A DNA stretch of 64,000 bases from Blautia sp. An249. Its GTDB lineage: Bacteria > Bacillota > Clostridia > Lachnospirales > Lachnospiraceae. The stretch covers positions 1 to 64,000 of the forward strand of contig NZ_NFJL01000016.1 in the NCBI RefSeq assembly GCF_002159835.1. Direction: 5' to 3'. The notes beneath the pieces are model-generated. The model saw only the letters and a program-made list of their open reading frames with translations. It was not told the DNA's origin and ran no database searches. The position numbers and the translations under genes were made by a program. Below, piece after piece: positions 16,901 through 26,400 of this stretch (its first letter is position 1; each line of letters starts with the position of its first letter).

Positions 16901-19900
16901 GCTTACAGAGCTTTTGCCGGTGATCTGCCACTCAGCGGTGAAAGAAGAATAGTTGACCTCGATATTGCGCTGGAGATAAAACGGCGTGTCGAAGGTCTCA
17001 TACATAAACTGCTGGATGTACTCTTTGTCGATCCAGGTAGCGCCCAGGCGCACCTCAATCTCCGACGCATCCAGGTCTTTGGGCTGGGCAGCGGTAAGGG
17101 CCTCCACATTGACTGCAAAGGAAGGGTCCTGCTGTGCGGCCCGCTGTGCCTGACGCAGCTTGCGCCGCACATTGCCGGACAGGTATTCGTCGGCTGTTAC
17201 ATAATGGGGAGTGCCGTCTTTCTCCAACTGCCCAGGTACACGGAAGATCACGCCTTTTAGCTCGGCGGCCAGTTCGTCGCCGGTCTTGCCGGTCAACTCC
17301 GCCATATACGCCATATCGACAAAGGCTTTTTCGGAAATTGATACGGCCAGAGCTTCACTTGCGGTATCCACAGTGTCCACCGCCTTGTGGGGCTTGATGG
17401 TGCGCTTGGTGAACATATCCGCCTTGCGCTCCAGCTTGCCGTCCTCGTCAATGACTTCCAGCGCGCAGAGCAGATAGTAGCTGGAATCATCAGCAAAGGC
17501 CAGCCGGTTCGCCCGGTCATTGATAAGACCATATTTTGCAGAGAAGCTGTCATAGAGCCGGTTCAGTTCGGCCTGTTTGTCCTGGATGGCGCTGTCCGGT
17601 GTGGCGGCGTCCATTTGCAGATCAATGAGCTGCTGGACACATTCTCGCAGACCCACCAGTCCTTTCACACGGGCTTCGGCGGTGGCATTCAGGTCAGGCC
17701 GTACCATACAGCTGTTTTCACGGTAATACACATCGCCGTCCACAACGGTGTAGGAGTAATTTTTCACATTGGGGTCAGCAGGGATAGAAGTGTCGATGGC
17801 TTCGCCCTCGCCCAGCTCCGGCAGCTCGGCCTCCTGGTAGGTGCCGCGAATGTACTTCACGGCATCATGCAGCTGATCGGCAAGCTCCAGCCCCTCGATG
17901 GGGTTCACGGTGTAGTCCATGCCGTGGGCGGTGCTTTCCGGTTCCTGTCGGCCCAGCACCATTTCCGGGTGGTCCAGGAAATAGCGGTTGATGGCAAAGC
18001 CGTCCTCGGTCTGCCCGGTCTGCGTCCACTCCGGCACGATGTCCAACGGACGGTCACGCTTTTGCAGGAAGATGATGTCCGAAACGACCTCGGCACCTGC
18101 GTTCTTTTTGAAAGCGTCATTGGGCAGACGGATGGCCCCCAGCAGTTCGGCGCGCTGAGCAAGATACCGGCGCACGGTGGAATCCTTGGCGTCCATCGTG
18201 TAGCGGCTGGTGACAAAGGCCACCACGCCACCGGGACGAACCTGATCCAGAGCCTTGGCGAAAAAGTAGTTGTGAATGCTGAAATTCAGCTTGTCATAGG
18301 CTTTATCCCGAACCTGATACTGGCCAAACGGTACATTACCCACCGCCAGATCGTAGAAATCCCGCCTGTCGGTGGTCTCAAACCCTGCCACGGTGATGTC
18401 GGCCTTGGGGTAGAGCTGCTGGGCAATACGCCCGCTGATGGAATCCAGCTCCACGCCGTAAAGACGGCTGTTTCGCATTTCCTCCGGCAGCATACCGAAG
18501 AAATTGCCTACACCACAGGACGGCTCCAGGATGTTGCCGGTCTCAAATCCCATGCGGCCCACAGCCTCGTAAATCGCTTTGATGACCGTAGGGCTGGTGT
18601 AGTGCGCGTTGAGGGTGGAACCTCTGGCAGCAGCGTATTCCTCCGGGGTCAGCAGTTCCTTCAGCTGGGCATATTCCTTGCTCCAGCTTTCCTTGTCGGG
18701 GTCAAAGGCATCGGCAAGGCCGCCCCAGCCCACATACCGAGAAAGGATTTTCTGCTGTTCCGGCGTTGCCTGCTCGGTGGTTTCCTCCAGGTATTTCAGC
18801 AGCTTGATTGCCTCGACATTGGCCTGGAACTTAGCCTTGGGGCCGCCTTCGCCCAGGTGATCGTCAGTGATACGGAAATTCTCGGCGGTGCGACGCAGAT
18901 TGGCCTTGTATTCCTCATAAGAGGCTTCCTCGGCAGCTTTGACATTGGGGAAGGTCTGCCACTCGCCGTTTACCTGAATGGAAACGGGGTGTTCGTCCAG
19001 TACCTCATCCAGAGTCTTTTCCGGCTCGACAGCAGGCGTGGGCGGCTCCGGCTCATTGGTTCGCAGGGTCTGAACAACCACATCATAGGGCAGATTGTTC
19101 TTATCGCCCGGATAGACAGCCACAGTCTCGGCTTGGAAGGCCGGGGTTTCGGCAGCCGGTTCGGGGCGTTCCTGCTCAAAACCGTCCAACTGACGGGCAT
19201 ACATCCCGCGCAGCAAAGGCGCAACCTCGCTCCACTGGAAGAACAGCATGGCCAGACGCTTTTCATCTGCATCCAGCACTTCCAGCTCGATACCTTCCGG
19301 CATCGTGCGGTAATCGGCGGTCTCGCCGGTCTCCAGCTCCATCGTTTCCACGATGTTGGGATAGGCCCGGCTCAGCCACAAGGCTACCTCCTGGTTACTC
19401 TTGCCGTTGCGAAGAAGCTCGGAAAGCTCCGCCTTGTCCGCCTCACCAATCAGGCCATGGGCCAGCACATCCCGAAGGTCCTGGTCCACCGTATCCAGAT
19501 TTGCAGGCAGGAATTCGGTATAGAAGTCGTTGCGGTTATCCTCCCGCAAAAGCTGCTCAAACCGTTCCCGGCTCTCAGCCCGGTAGATGGGATAGCTCAT
19601 GCCGGTGGGCAGCAGCTGCACCGTGTCATCCCGCAGCTCTGTGATCTGATGGGGCCGGTCATCCAGATAGACAATATCACCCACATTGTAAGGAGGAACC
19701 GCTGGATCGTAGGAGGTTCGCTCCCGGAGTGTGCCACGAGCCGCAGCGTATTCCTCATCTGAAACCAGAACACGCAAATTATGGGGAGAAGGCTGTTCCG
19801 GCTCATCTGCCGGGACGCTCTCTCTGGATATGGCCTCCACATCCGCCATAACACGCTGGATGAATGGGTCATTATCCAGTTTTTCCTCATCCACCAGTTC

Positions 19901-22900
19901 ACCATTCACAATGCCGCGCTCGGCCAAAGCCTCCCGAATGGCGATGGGGTCGATGTTGTCGAACCGGTCCTGTTCCGCTTCGGTGTAGAACCGGTCCTCC
20001 TTGATAAGCTGAGCGATCCGGCGCTGTACCTTGGGCCAGGGCAGCACCGTTCCTTCGGGGCTTTCCGGGCGAACCGAAAACGGGGTTTTGCCATCGCCGC
20101 CGTCAAACTCATGGGCCAGCCATGCAGCGGTATCTTTTTCCCGCCCATGTTTCTCCATGTAACGGACAACGGCGTGTTTACTTTCGATTTTGCCGTTCCA
20201 GTCCTGGATAGCCTTGTCGATGTCATTGTCCGTGAGAGGGTGCAGCAGCTCATGGAGCTTGGGATAGGTCTCGTCGATGATTTCTCGATGAAGGCGCTGG
20301 CGGAACTCCGGTGTGTCGGAATAGAGGCGGAGCAGCTCCATGTTGCCAGATCCCAGGACAGCACGGCGAATAGCGGCATTGCCCTCGATCACGGCGTTCT
20401 CATGGTCACTGTGACCGCAGGCATTGCGATATGGCACATCTTCCATAACAGCGGCAAGTACAATGGGCTTGTATTGCTCATGCAGTTCTCGAATCGTAGG
20501 GGCTGCGGCTGCTTCGGTCTCCTGAAATACTCTGGTCCCGTCTGCGCCAAACTCCGCTTCCTGGGCATTGATGTGCTGTTCCGCCTCATGGTCGATAGAG
20601 GGCATGGAATACTCCTGCCGCTCCCTGCCGCCCTTCGGGACAGCGGAAATGGTCACATCATGCTTATCCCGCAGCTGTTCCACAACCTGCTCCAGCCGGT
20701 TTGCCGGAAAGCCGCACATTTCCACACGGCCACCGCCGGGGATAGCGCGGGTCGTGAGATTGAGGTCCAGTTCCGCAGCAGCAGTTTTGGCGTCCTCACC
20801 GTACAGCTCAAAAAAATCCCCCATTTGGTAGAGGATTATATCATCCGGGTGGCGCTCCTTGACGCCGTTGTATTCCCACACAGCCGGGTCCGGCTGCTGG
20901 GCTTGCAGGGCATCTTCTTCCGCCAGGGCCTTTTCTGCCTGGATTTTGTCATACTCCGCCTGTTCCTGTTCTGTGAGATAGCGTCCCTTCTGGATCAGGT
21001 CGGTAATCCGTTTGGCGACTTTCTCCCAGGTGAAATGCACATCCGGGCAGCCGTCTTTTTTGTAGTGCAGACCTTTTCCGTCGTGGCTTTCATCGCTTTT
21101 CATTGCACCGGACAGGGCATGGGAGTGACCGCCAATACCATACTTATGTTTGAGAAAATCCACCTTTTCCTTATCCGTATGGGGTTCCTGGAAAAAGGTG
21201 AAAACTCGGCCCTTACCGCCCTCAAATCCGCTGCCTCTGGTCATGGCGGCGTCGATCTCGTCCTCAGAGATAAACTGCTTGACCGAAGGTACTTCCGTCA
21301 ACTGAGAGGTAAAGGTGGTGCGAGGCAAGGACAGATCTTGCAGGTTCTCCCAAATTTCTTTGGGTTTATGGTAGTGGAAGCGCAGCAAATCCCGATCCTG
21401 CTGGTAGGCCGTCCAGAAGGCAGCATATTCTTCCGCAAGGTTCTGGCGAAACTCCGGGCTTTTCAGCTGTTCGGTGAGCCATGCAGATTCCTCCGGGAAA
21501 CCGCGCCCCGGATTGTTGGAAAGGATGGGCAGATACCCAGCTTCTCTGGCTTCCTCGCTGAAATCGTGGTACAGATTCCAGAACTTTTCCGCGAGGAGGG
21601 AGCGTTCATAGCCCGCAGCCTCAGCCAGCTCCACATTGGTGGCAAACTGGCCGTCCTGCAAAAGCTGGCCGATACGCTCAGCGGCACTCTCCCAGGAAAT
21701 GACCTGGGCGGACTTATCGTAACGGGCAGTTTTGCCGTGGGAAAGATGGATTCCATCCTCGGCATACCATGCAGTGATGCTGCCAATCCCGTTGCCGCCA
21801 TGGTACAGGGTTTTCAGGGTGTCTGCGATCTCGGTGGTGGACTTCTGCTCCTCAAAGGCCGCGACAATGCGCTCTCTCTGGCGATAGGTGTTGCCGCCCA
21901 GCCGCAGCACATGGTCGATGTCAGCCTGGGCAAAAGAAAAAGCAGAGGATGTTTTCACATTCTCTGCTTCATCTATGATTCTGATTTGTTCTGCTTCGGA
22001 GAGGAAGAAACTCAGCTGTGAATAAGCTCCGCCATCAGAATCTCCTCGGCCTGTGCTTTGCAGGTGTTCATCAGGCCCACCCAGCGCATCGGGTCGCTGG
22101 CTTTCAGCTGCTCCGTCGCGCCCGCGTCTTTCGCCAGCTGGGGCATCATCTGCTCCAGACGGCTCTGCGCTGTCTCGTCGATCTCGATGAGGTGCGGGTA
22201 CAGCTTCTCGGTCAGCAGCAGCTGATTGTAAATCAGGGGCCGGTGTTCCTTCAGGTACGCTTTCCGCATCCTGCCGTACTTGCCCAGGGGCTTCTCCGGC
22301 TGTTCGGTCAGCTTCAGGTCGGGAATCTGATAATCTCCGTTCATCGTGTAAGTCAGGCTGTTCTCCATGTGTAACGCTCCTTTCCGCGAGTTGCTCGCGC
22401 TCATAGATCTGGATGGTGACGCCGATCTGCCGCAAAACCTGCTGGTTAATCTGGCTGACCGCCGCGCCCAACGCCCCAACCGTGGCCGGGGTATTGAAAT
22501 CGAAAATCGGCATGAAGTCCTCATGCTGGAAATATTGTTCCGTATCCAGCCCACAGCGAGACATCAGGGCATAGGCGATACTGACGGTGGCGGCGGACTT
22601 AAATTGGACTTCGATGTTGTAATCATCGTACTCCGCCAGGAACGAACCGTCAACGATATAGCGGAAATCTCTCTGATGATCGTCCCAATACTCACTCGCC
22701 AGCTTTCCGGCTACATCCGTGAGCTGCTGGGCGAGATTGTCACCGGCAACGCCGTAGTTTTGCTCCAGCATGGCCGACACAGGCCCAATGTGCTGTTCTT
22801 CCAGCTGCCACAACCAGGGTGTACGGGAATGTTCACGGGTGCCGGTATCGGAAATATCGAACACATAGCGCAGGCGAAGCTTGTCGCCGGAATCGTCCAC

Positions 22901-23140
22901 CAGGGCAATACCCTTGGAGCCACGGCGCACATACCGTCCCATTTTTTCATTCCACAGGTCATACTCGGCGCAGGCGGTGGCATCCGGGCGCTGGGCGTAA
23001 ATCATCATTTGCTCGTGGAATGGGTATTTATAAAGGCGGGCGGCGGTGGTGAGAAAAGCCGTCCACTCCTTCCAGCTGCCTACAAGCTGGGTCGATACCT
23101 GTTCGGCCATCTGCCGGTAAAATTCAGCTTTGGATGGCAT
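13970..23140 (-). CDS. Giant ICE protein: ArdC-like, MutS-I-like, N6-methylase, SNF2-like helicase
   Basis: About 3,056 residues from the ATG at 23140 (GGGAGGA about 10 bases upstream; an earlier in-frame ATG at 23161 lacks an SD). Domains, counted from 23161: ArdC-N-like 15-110; a Gly/Arg/Asp/Ala-rich linker about 265-385 that covers the nested tnpV gene; three divergent modules about 447-513, 667-741 and 1012-1069 (pattern W--A/V--RI--LI/L); a MutS domain-I-like part 757-857 (YQMGDFFELYGEDA); an N6-adenine methylase with LEPSCGVGNFFG about 1540 and NVPFGQY about 1605; a helicase with Walker A HEVGAGKT about 2216, VDEAHNYKN about 2380 and QRKGRIERQGNQN about 2735. Such proteins are known in CTn-like ICEs and may protect or remodel incoming DNA. 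The catalytic NPPF motif reads NVPF. Confidence 0.92.
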   Translation of the reverse strand: MPSKAEFYRQMAEQVSTQLVGSWKEWTAFLTTAARLYKYPFHEQMMIYAQRPDATACAEYDLWNEKMGRYVRRGSKGIALVDDSGDKLRLRYVFDISDTGTREHSRTPWLWQLEEQHIGPVSAMLEQNYGVAGDNLAQQLTDVAGKLASEYWDDHQRDFRYIVDGSFLAEYDDYNIEVQFKSAATVSIAYALMSRCGLDTEQYFQHEDFMPIFDFNTPATVGALGAAVSQINQQVLRQIGVTIQIYEREQLAERSVTHGEQPDLHDERRLSDSRPEADRTAGEAPGQVRQDAESVPEGTPAPDLQSAAADREAVPAPHRDRRDSAEPSGADDAPAGERRGRDGAAESQRPDALGGPDEHLQSTGRGDSDGGAYSQLSFFLSEAEQIRIIDEAENVKTSSAFSFAQADIDHVLRLGGNTYRQRERIVAAFEEQKSTTEIADTLKTLYHGGNGIGSITAWYAEDGIHLSHGKTARYDKSAQVISWESAAERIGQLLQDGQFATNVELAEAAGYERSLLAEKFWNLYHDFSEEAREAGYLPILSNNPGRGFPEESAWLTEQLKSPEFRQNLAEEYAAFWTAYQQDRDLLRFHYHKPKEIWENLQDLSLPRTTFTSQLTEVPSVKQFISEDEIDAAMTRGSGFEGGKGRVFTFFQEPHTDKEKVDFLKHKYGIGGHSHALSGAMKSDESHDGKGLHYKKDGCPDVHFTWEKVAKRITDLIQKGRYLTEQEQAEYDKIQAEKALAEEDALQAQQPDPAVWEYNGVKERHPDDIILYQMGDFFELYGEDAKTAAAELDLNLTTRAIPGGGRVEMCGFPANRLEQVVEQLRDKHDVTISAVPKGGRERQEYSMPSIDHEAEQHINAQEAEFGADGTRVFQETEAAAAPTIRELHEQYKPIVLAAVMEDVPYRNACGHSDHENAVIEGNAAIRRAVLGSGNMELLRLYSDTPEFRQRLHREIIDETYPKLHELLHPLTDNDIDKAIQDWNGKIESKHAVVRYMEKHGREKDTAAWLAHEFDGGDGKTPFSVRPESPEGTVLPWPKVQRRIAQLIKEDRFYTEAEQDRFDNIDPIAIREALAERGIVNGELVDEEKLDNDPFIQRVMADVEAISRESVPADEPEQPSPHNLRVLVSDEEYAAARGTLRERTSYDPAVPPYNVGDIVYLDDRPHQITELRDDTVQLLPTGMSYPIYRAESRERFEQLLREDNRNDFYTEFLPANLDTVDQDLRDVLAHGLIGEADKAELSELLRNGKSNQEVALWLSRAYPNIVETMELETGETADYRTMPEGIELEVLDADEKRLAMLFFQWSEVAPLLRGMYARQLDGFEQERPEPAAETPAFQAETVAVYPGDKNNLPYDVVVQTLRTNEPEPPTPAVEPEKTLDEVLDEHPVSIQVNGEWQTFPNVKAAEEASYEEYKANLRRTAENFRITDDHLGEGGPKAKFQANVEAIKLLKYLEETTEQATPEQQKILSRYVGWGGLADAFDPDKESWSKEYAQLKELLTPEEYAAARGSTLNAHYTSPTVIKAIYEAVGRMGFETGNILEPSCGVGNFFGMLPEEMRNSRLYGVELDSISGRIAQQLYPKADITVAGFETTDRRDFYDLAVGNVPFGQYQVRDKAYDKLNFSIHNYFFAKALDQVRPGGVVAFVTSRYTMDAKDSTVRRYLAQRAELLGAIRLPNDAFKKNAGAEVVSDIIFLQKRDRPLDIVPEWTQTGQTEDGFAINRYFLDHPEMVLGRQEPESTAHGMDYTVNPIEGLELADQLHDAVKYIRGTYQEAELPELGEGEAIDTSIPADPNVKNYSYTVVDGDVYYRENSCMVRPDLNATAEARVKGLVGLRECVQQLIDLQMDAATPDSAIQDKQAELNRLYDSFSAKYGLINDRANRLAFADDSSYYLLCALEVIDEDGKLERKADMFTKRTIKPHKAVDTVDTASEALAVSISEKAFVDMAYMAELTGKTGDELAAELKGVIFRVPGQLEKDGTPHYVTADEYLSGNVRRKLRQAQRAAQQDPSFAVNVEALTAAQPKDLDASEIEVRLGATWIDKEYIQQFMYETFDTPFYLQRNIEVNYSSFTAEWQITGKSSVSQNNVAAYTTYGTSRANAYKILEDSLNLRDVRIYDTIEDADGKERRVLNAKETTLAAQKQQAIRDAFKDWIWKDPDRRQALVRQYNEEMNSTRPREYDGGHITFGGMNPAITLREHQKNAIAHVLYGGNTLLAHEVGAGKTFEMVAAAMESKRLGLCQKSLFVVPNHLTEQWASEFLRLYPSANILVTTKKDFETHNRKKFCARIATGDYDAIIMGHSQFEKIPISRERQERLLQEQIDEITEGIAEVKYSGGERFTVKQLERTKKSLEARLEKLQAESRKDDVVTFEQLGVDRLFVDEAHNYKNLFLYTKMRNVAGLSTSDAQKSSDMFAKCRYMDELTGNRGVIFATGTPVSNSMTELYTMQRYLQYDRLQELNMTHFDCWASRFGETVTALELAPEGTGYRARTRFSKFFNLPELMNLFREVADIKTADQLNLPTPEVEYHNIVAQPTEHQKEMVQVLSERASRVHSGSVDPSEDNMLKITGDGRKLGLDQRIINQLLPDEPGTKVNQCVGNIMQIWRDGEADKLTQLVFCDISTPQAAPSKKAAKQLDNPTLHALEQAVPLDEPEPAFTIYEDIRQKLIAQGMPAEQIAFIHEAKTEVQKKELFSKVRTGQVRVLLGSTSKMGAGTNVQDRLVALHDLDCPWRPGDLAQRKGRIERQGNQNPLVHVYRYVTEGTFDAYLWQTVENKQKFISQIMTSKSPVRSCDDVDETALSFAEIKALCAGDPRIKERMDLDVEVARLKLMKADHQSKQYRLEDQLLKYFPQEIETNKGFIKGFEADLETLAAHPHPEDGFAGMEIRGDVLTDKENAGAALLDACKEVKGSEPVQIGSYRGFTMSVEFSAWKQEYTLLLKGQMTHRASLGTDPRGNLTRIDNALAQMPQRLEAVKNQLDNLYQQQAAAKEEIGKPFPFEDDLRVKSARLVELDTLLNIDGKGHAQPETVVAKSARPSVLDSLKRPVPPRSPEKKPKQHEEVR
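22012..22368 (-). CDS. tnpV: TnpV-family protein nested out of frame in the giant gene
   Basis: 118 residues in the frame shifted by one base relative to the giant gene, same strand. The ATG at 22368 has AAAGGAG 8 bases upstream, a textbook SD. The protein reads like the TnpV family first named in Tn4451: start MENSLTYTMNGDYQIPDLKL, middle GKYGRMRKAYLKEHRP, and ending in an ILMAELIHS-type tail. The giant gene translates the same DNA only as a low-complexity linker, so the nested frame carries the conserved sequence. TnpV's function is unknown. Family call is by pattern from memory. Confidence 0.75.
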   Translation of the reverse strand: MENSLTYTMNGDYQIPDLKLTEQPEKPLGKYGRMRKAYLKEHRPLIYNQLLLTEKLYPHLIEIDETAQSRLEQMMPQLAKDAGATEQLKASDPMRWVGLMNTCKAQAEEILMAELIHS

Positions 23141-23219
23141 GGTTTTCTGTCCTCCCTTCATGTTGAATAGAAATGGGACGGCATATCAGGCCGTCCCATC
23201 AGGTCTTTATGTGTGTTTT

Positions 23220-23435
23220 TTACTCGTCGAAATCTGGGTACAGCTCCAGTTCGGCAAACTCGGTGTCGTTCATAGCTTGGAGTTTACCCAGGGCGCTGTC
23301 CGTCAGTTCCCGCAGCTCGGCTTCCTCCGGCGAAAGCTCACCGCGCATCTCCGTCAGAGCGTCGATCAGCCCGGTGCGGCTGCCGGTGTTGTAGATGCAA
23401 AGAAGGTTCGTTTCCTCAAAGGTGAAGTTGTTCAT
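23220..23435 (-). CDS. Transposon-transfer assisting protein (TTRAP family)
   Basis: 71 residues, acidic, matching the TTRAP family by the opening MNNFTFEETNLLCIYNTGSR and the ELTDSALGKL and FAELELYPDF segments. The family is found next to the giant methylase-helicase in CTn elements; a role in transfer has been proposed in the family name but the mechanism is unknown. It starts one base after the CHC2-ArdC gene ends. Confidence 0.9.
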   Translation of the reverse strand: MNNFTFEETNLLCIYNTGSRTGLIDALTEMRGELSPEEAELRELTDSALGKLQAMNDTEFAELELYPDFDE

Positions 23436-23436
23436 A

Positions 23437-26400
23437 TCAAAGCTCCCTTTCCGCGCTCTTTTTTTGCGCTGTCTTTTTGTGTTCCGTCTTGGGCTGGCTT
23501 TTCAGCTGCTCCATTACGGACTTTTTCTTTTCCCGTTCCTCTCGATGGACGGCTGCTGCCAAGTCCATAAGAGAAATGGGCTGACCACTGCGGGCCTGTT
23601 GTTCCAGCTGGGCCACTGTCGGCTCCTTTGGGCCGTTATTGATGATACCGTCGATCATGCCGTAATCATCTTCCACCGTCATTTCCGCATTTCTCAGCGA
23701 ATTTTCCGGCAAGAAACCTTGCACCTGGGTGAAACCAACACTGTCGCAGTAATGACAGGATACCTGACCATTCTGCTTGATGGCAACGATGTCACTGACG
23801 CTCATAGACGGGCTGTGAAAATCCACCGGCTTTTGCAGATTGAACTGCTCATACAGCCTTTCCAGCTGCTCCATAGTGCTGCCGGAACCGTCCAGAGGGG
23901 CGGTATAGATAAGGTCATAGTTACTCCGCTCTACGGACAGATTGTGCGATTGCAGCCAATCCAGATTCATAAAACGCACATTCTGCGGGTCATCCTTGCT
24001 CACCTGATAAATAGCAAAACAATTTCCCTCATGGGAAAGAAACGCCTGTTCCCGTTCCAACTGCCGATCCTGTCGTTCCAAAACTTTTTCGTGAAAGTCC
24101 GGGCTTTGCTCCCATTCCTCGCGGGACACAGCAAAGATACCGTCATGGGCGTCCAGGTCGGCAGTGTCAAAGGCCATTTCCGGGTTTTCACCCTCCTGGA
24201 CGATATAAACGGTCAGGTCTCGCTCCATCAGCTCATAGGCTCGCTCTTTGGAGAGGGGCAGAAGGTCACCGTCCAGGTAGCCGCATTTCTCCAGATCATC
24301 CTGAGTCAGTGCCGGGTCCGGCATGGGATACTCGTCCAACGCCTGCTCCTGGGCATCCGGCAGCTGGGTGGCGGCAGCTTCTGTGGTCTGCTGGCTGACC
24401 TGTTCCTGCATCTGGTGGTAAGCCGCCTCCTGCAAAGTCTCGATCATGGACAGCGGCGCATACTTGATGGACTTGCCGCCCATCCCCAGGTCCTCGCAGA
24501 TATGGCTAACCGCTGTGGAACGGCCCATATCCGGCCCGTCCAACTGGCCGCCGTCCATCTGCTTCATGGTTGCCACATCGTAGAGCGTGTAGTCCCAGCC
24601 GGTGTCGCAGGGCTGAACATGAAGGTAGCTGGTATCATCCAGCACCAACAGGGCCTCCCGGTACTCGGCGCTGGGCTGGACACTTTCGGTATTTTCCGGC
24701 TCGGTCAGCTGTTCCGGTTCAGTCATCGGCACCAGCTGATCCAAGCGTCCCATAAGCTCGGCAGCTTTTTGGGTGGTTTCATCCGGTTCATCCTCGTTCA
24801 CGATATTCTGGAGCCATTCGCGTACACCGCTGGCATCTCCGCTTCGGAGTGTGGCAGTCAGTTCGTGCAGTGCGTCCTCACGGCTATCTGCATTGTTCCG
24901 ATACTCATAAGGGTCATAATCGAAAGTGAACTGGTCGATGTCTGCTGCCAGCTGCTCGATAGAGTCCTGCTGCGGTTCCGTGGCGGCAGTCAGGTCAATG
25001 CCGCGCTCCTTGCAGATTTCCTTGTAGTTGCGCTCGATGTCGTTAATCAGCTCGCAGGAAGTCTTGTTGATGGTCTCCAGACTGGCCCGCAGCTCCTTCA
25101 GCTCCTTGTCCTTCGACCAGGAAGCGATGTAGCCAAAACTGTTCTCGCCGGTCTGGATGCCGAAATACTGGCAAACCGCATAAGAAATGCTCTCGGCCTC
25201 CACTTCCTCGGTGTTGCGGTTCTTGGCGGCCTGTTTCACCGCCGTCAGATCTTCCTCCACTTCCAACCGCCACTCAAACCGATTCTCGTCCACATAGCGC
25301 CAGCCTTCCTCGGCGGCGGCCTGTTCCGCCTCTGCTTCGGTGGCGAAGTCCAGACGGAAGTCATGCTTGGTGCCGCCCTCGCTCACCATCACGATCTTCC
25401 AGGTCGGCTCCGCTTCGTACTTTTTGGGGTCGTGGAGCTTACTGTGCGCGGTCTCATGGACAGCGGCGGAAACAGTCTGCACCTCGCTCATGCCTTCCCG
25501 GATGGCGATCCGCTGCTGGTCAGAGGAGAAATAGCCGTCCATGTTCTCGGCCATCGGCTCAAACTCGATGGGAACCGGAGCCGAGCGGCGCAGAGCTTCC
25601 ATGAAAGCCTCATAGTGCGGCACCGTCCCGGACAGGCTGGAGGCCAGCTCTGGCAGGGGCTTTCCGTCCGTCTGGCTCACATCGAACACCTTCACCGGAC
25701 GGAACATGGGGATTTCAATTTCTTTTTCCTCCATGACCGCCTTGCCATCCGCGTCCAGGATGGGTGCATGAGTATCCGGGTCGCGCTTCATTTCCTCGAT
25801 CTTCTTTTTGTAGGGCGTGGGGGCAATGATGGTGATACCATGCTCACCCTTTTTCACATGGCGCTCAAACTGATTTTTCCACTTGTTGAACCCGGCCACC
25901 AGGGTGGCGTCCGGGCGCTGCATATAGATGAGCATGGTGTTGTTGACGGAGTAGCGGTGGAACTTGGACATGACGGACAGATAGCGCATATACTTCTCGC
26001 TCTCAAACAGTTCCTTGATACCCTGTTCAATGCCCGCTGTGATCTCTTGTAACCGTTCTCGATTGGTGGTCTTATCAGCCATGAATTTCACTCTCCTTTC
26101 CAATTTGGCTATTTCTGATTGATGTTCGGCAATCCACAGCTTTTGCTCCTCCGGGCTGTTCTCCAGAAAAAAATCCAGCAGATAGCCCACATAGTCCTTT
26201 TTCTGGATTGCCTCCATGAATCGGGGATGTGGATTTTCCTCCGGTGTTTTGGGTGTGTAGTCCGTTTCCCACTTGCGGAGCAAATGAAAGTAGTCGGCCA
26301 GGACACGAAAGGCATGGTCTCGGTCCTCCTTGAATTTCTGCGCCTCGGATTTCTGGCGGACATGGCGTCGCCGGGGAGGGGCCTGACTGTCATAAGCCAG

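Noticed and set aside
17387..22021. Long plus-strand open frames (791 and 746 codons) opposite the giant gene
   Set aside because: Antisense to conserved methylase and helicase domains; composition is that of reversed codons, and no start signals are present.
23395..26052. 885-codon open frame antisense to the CHC2-ArdC gene
   Set aside because: Shadow of a GC-rich gene: no SD, no recognisable domain, and the opposite strand has clear conserved motifs.
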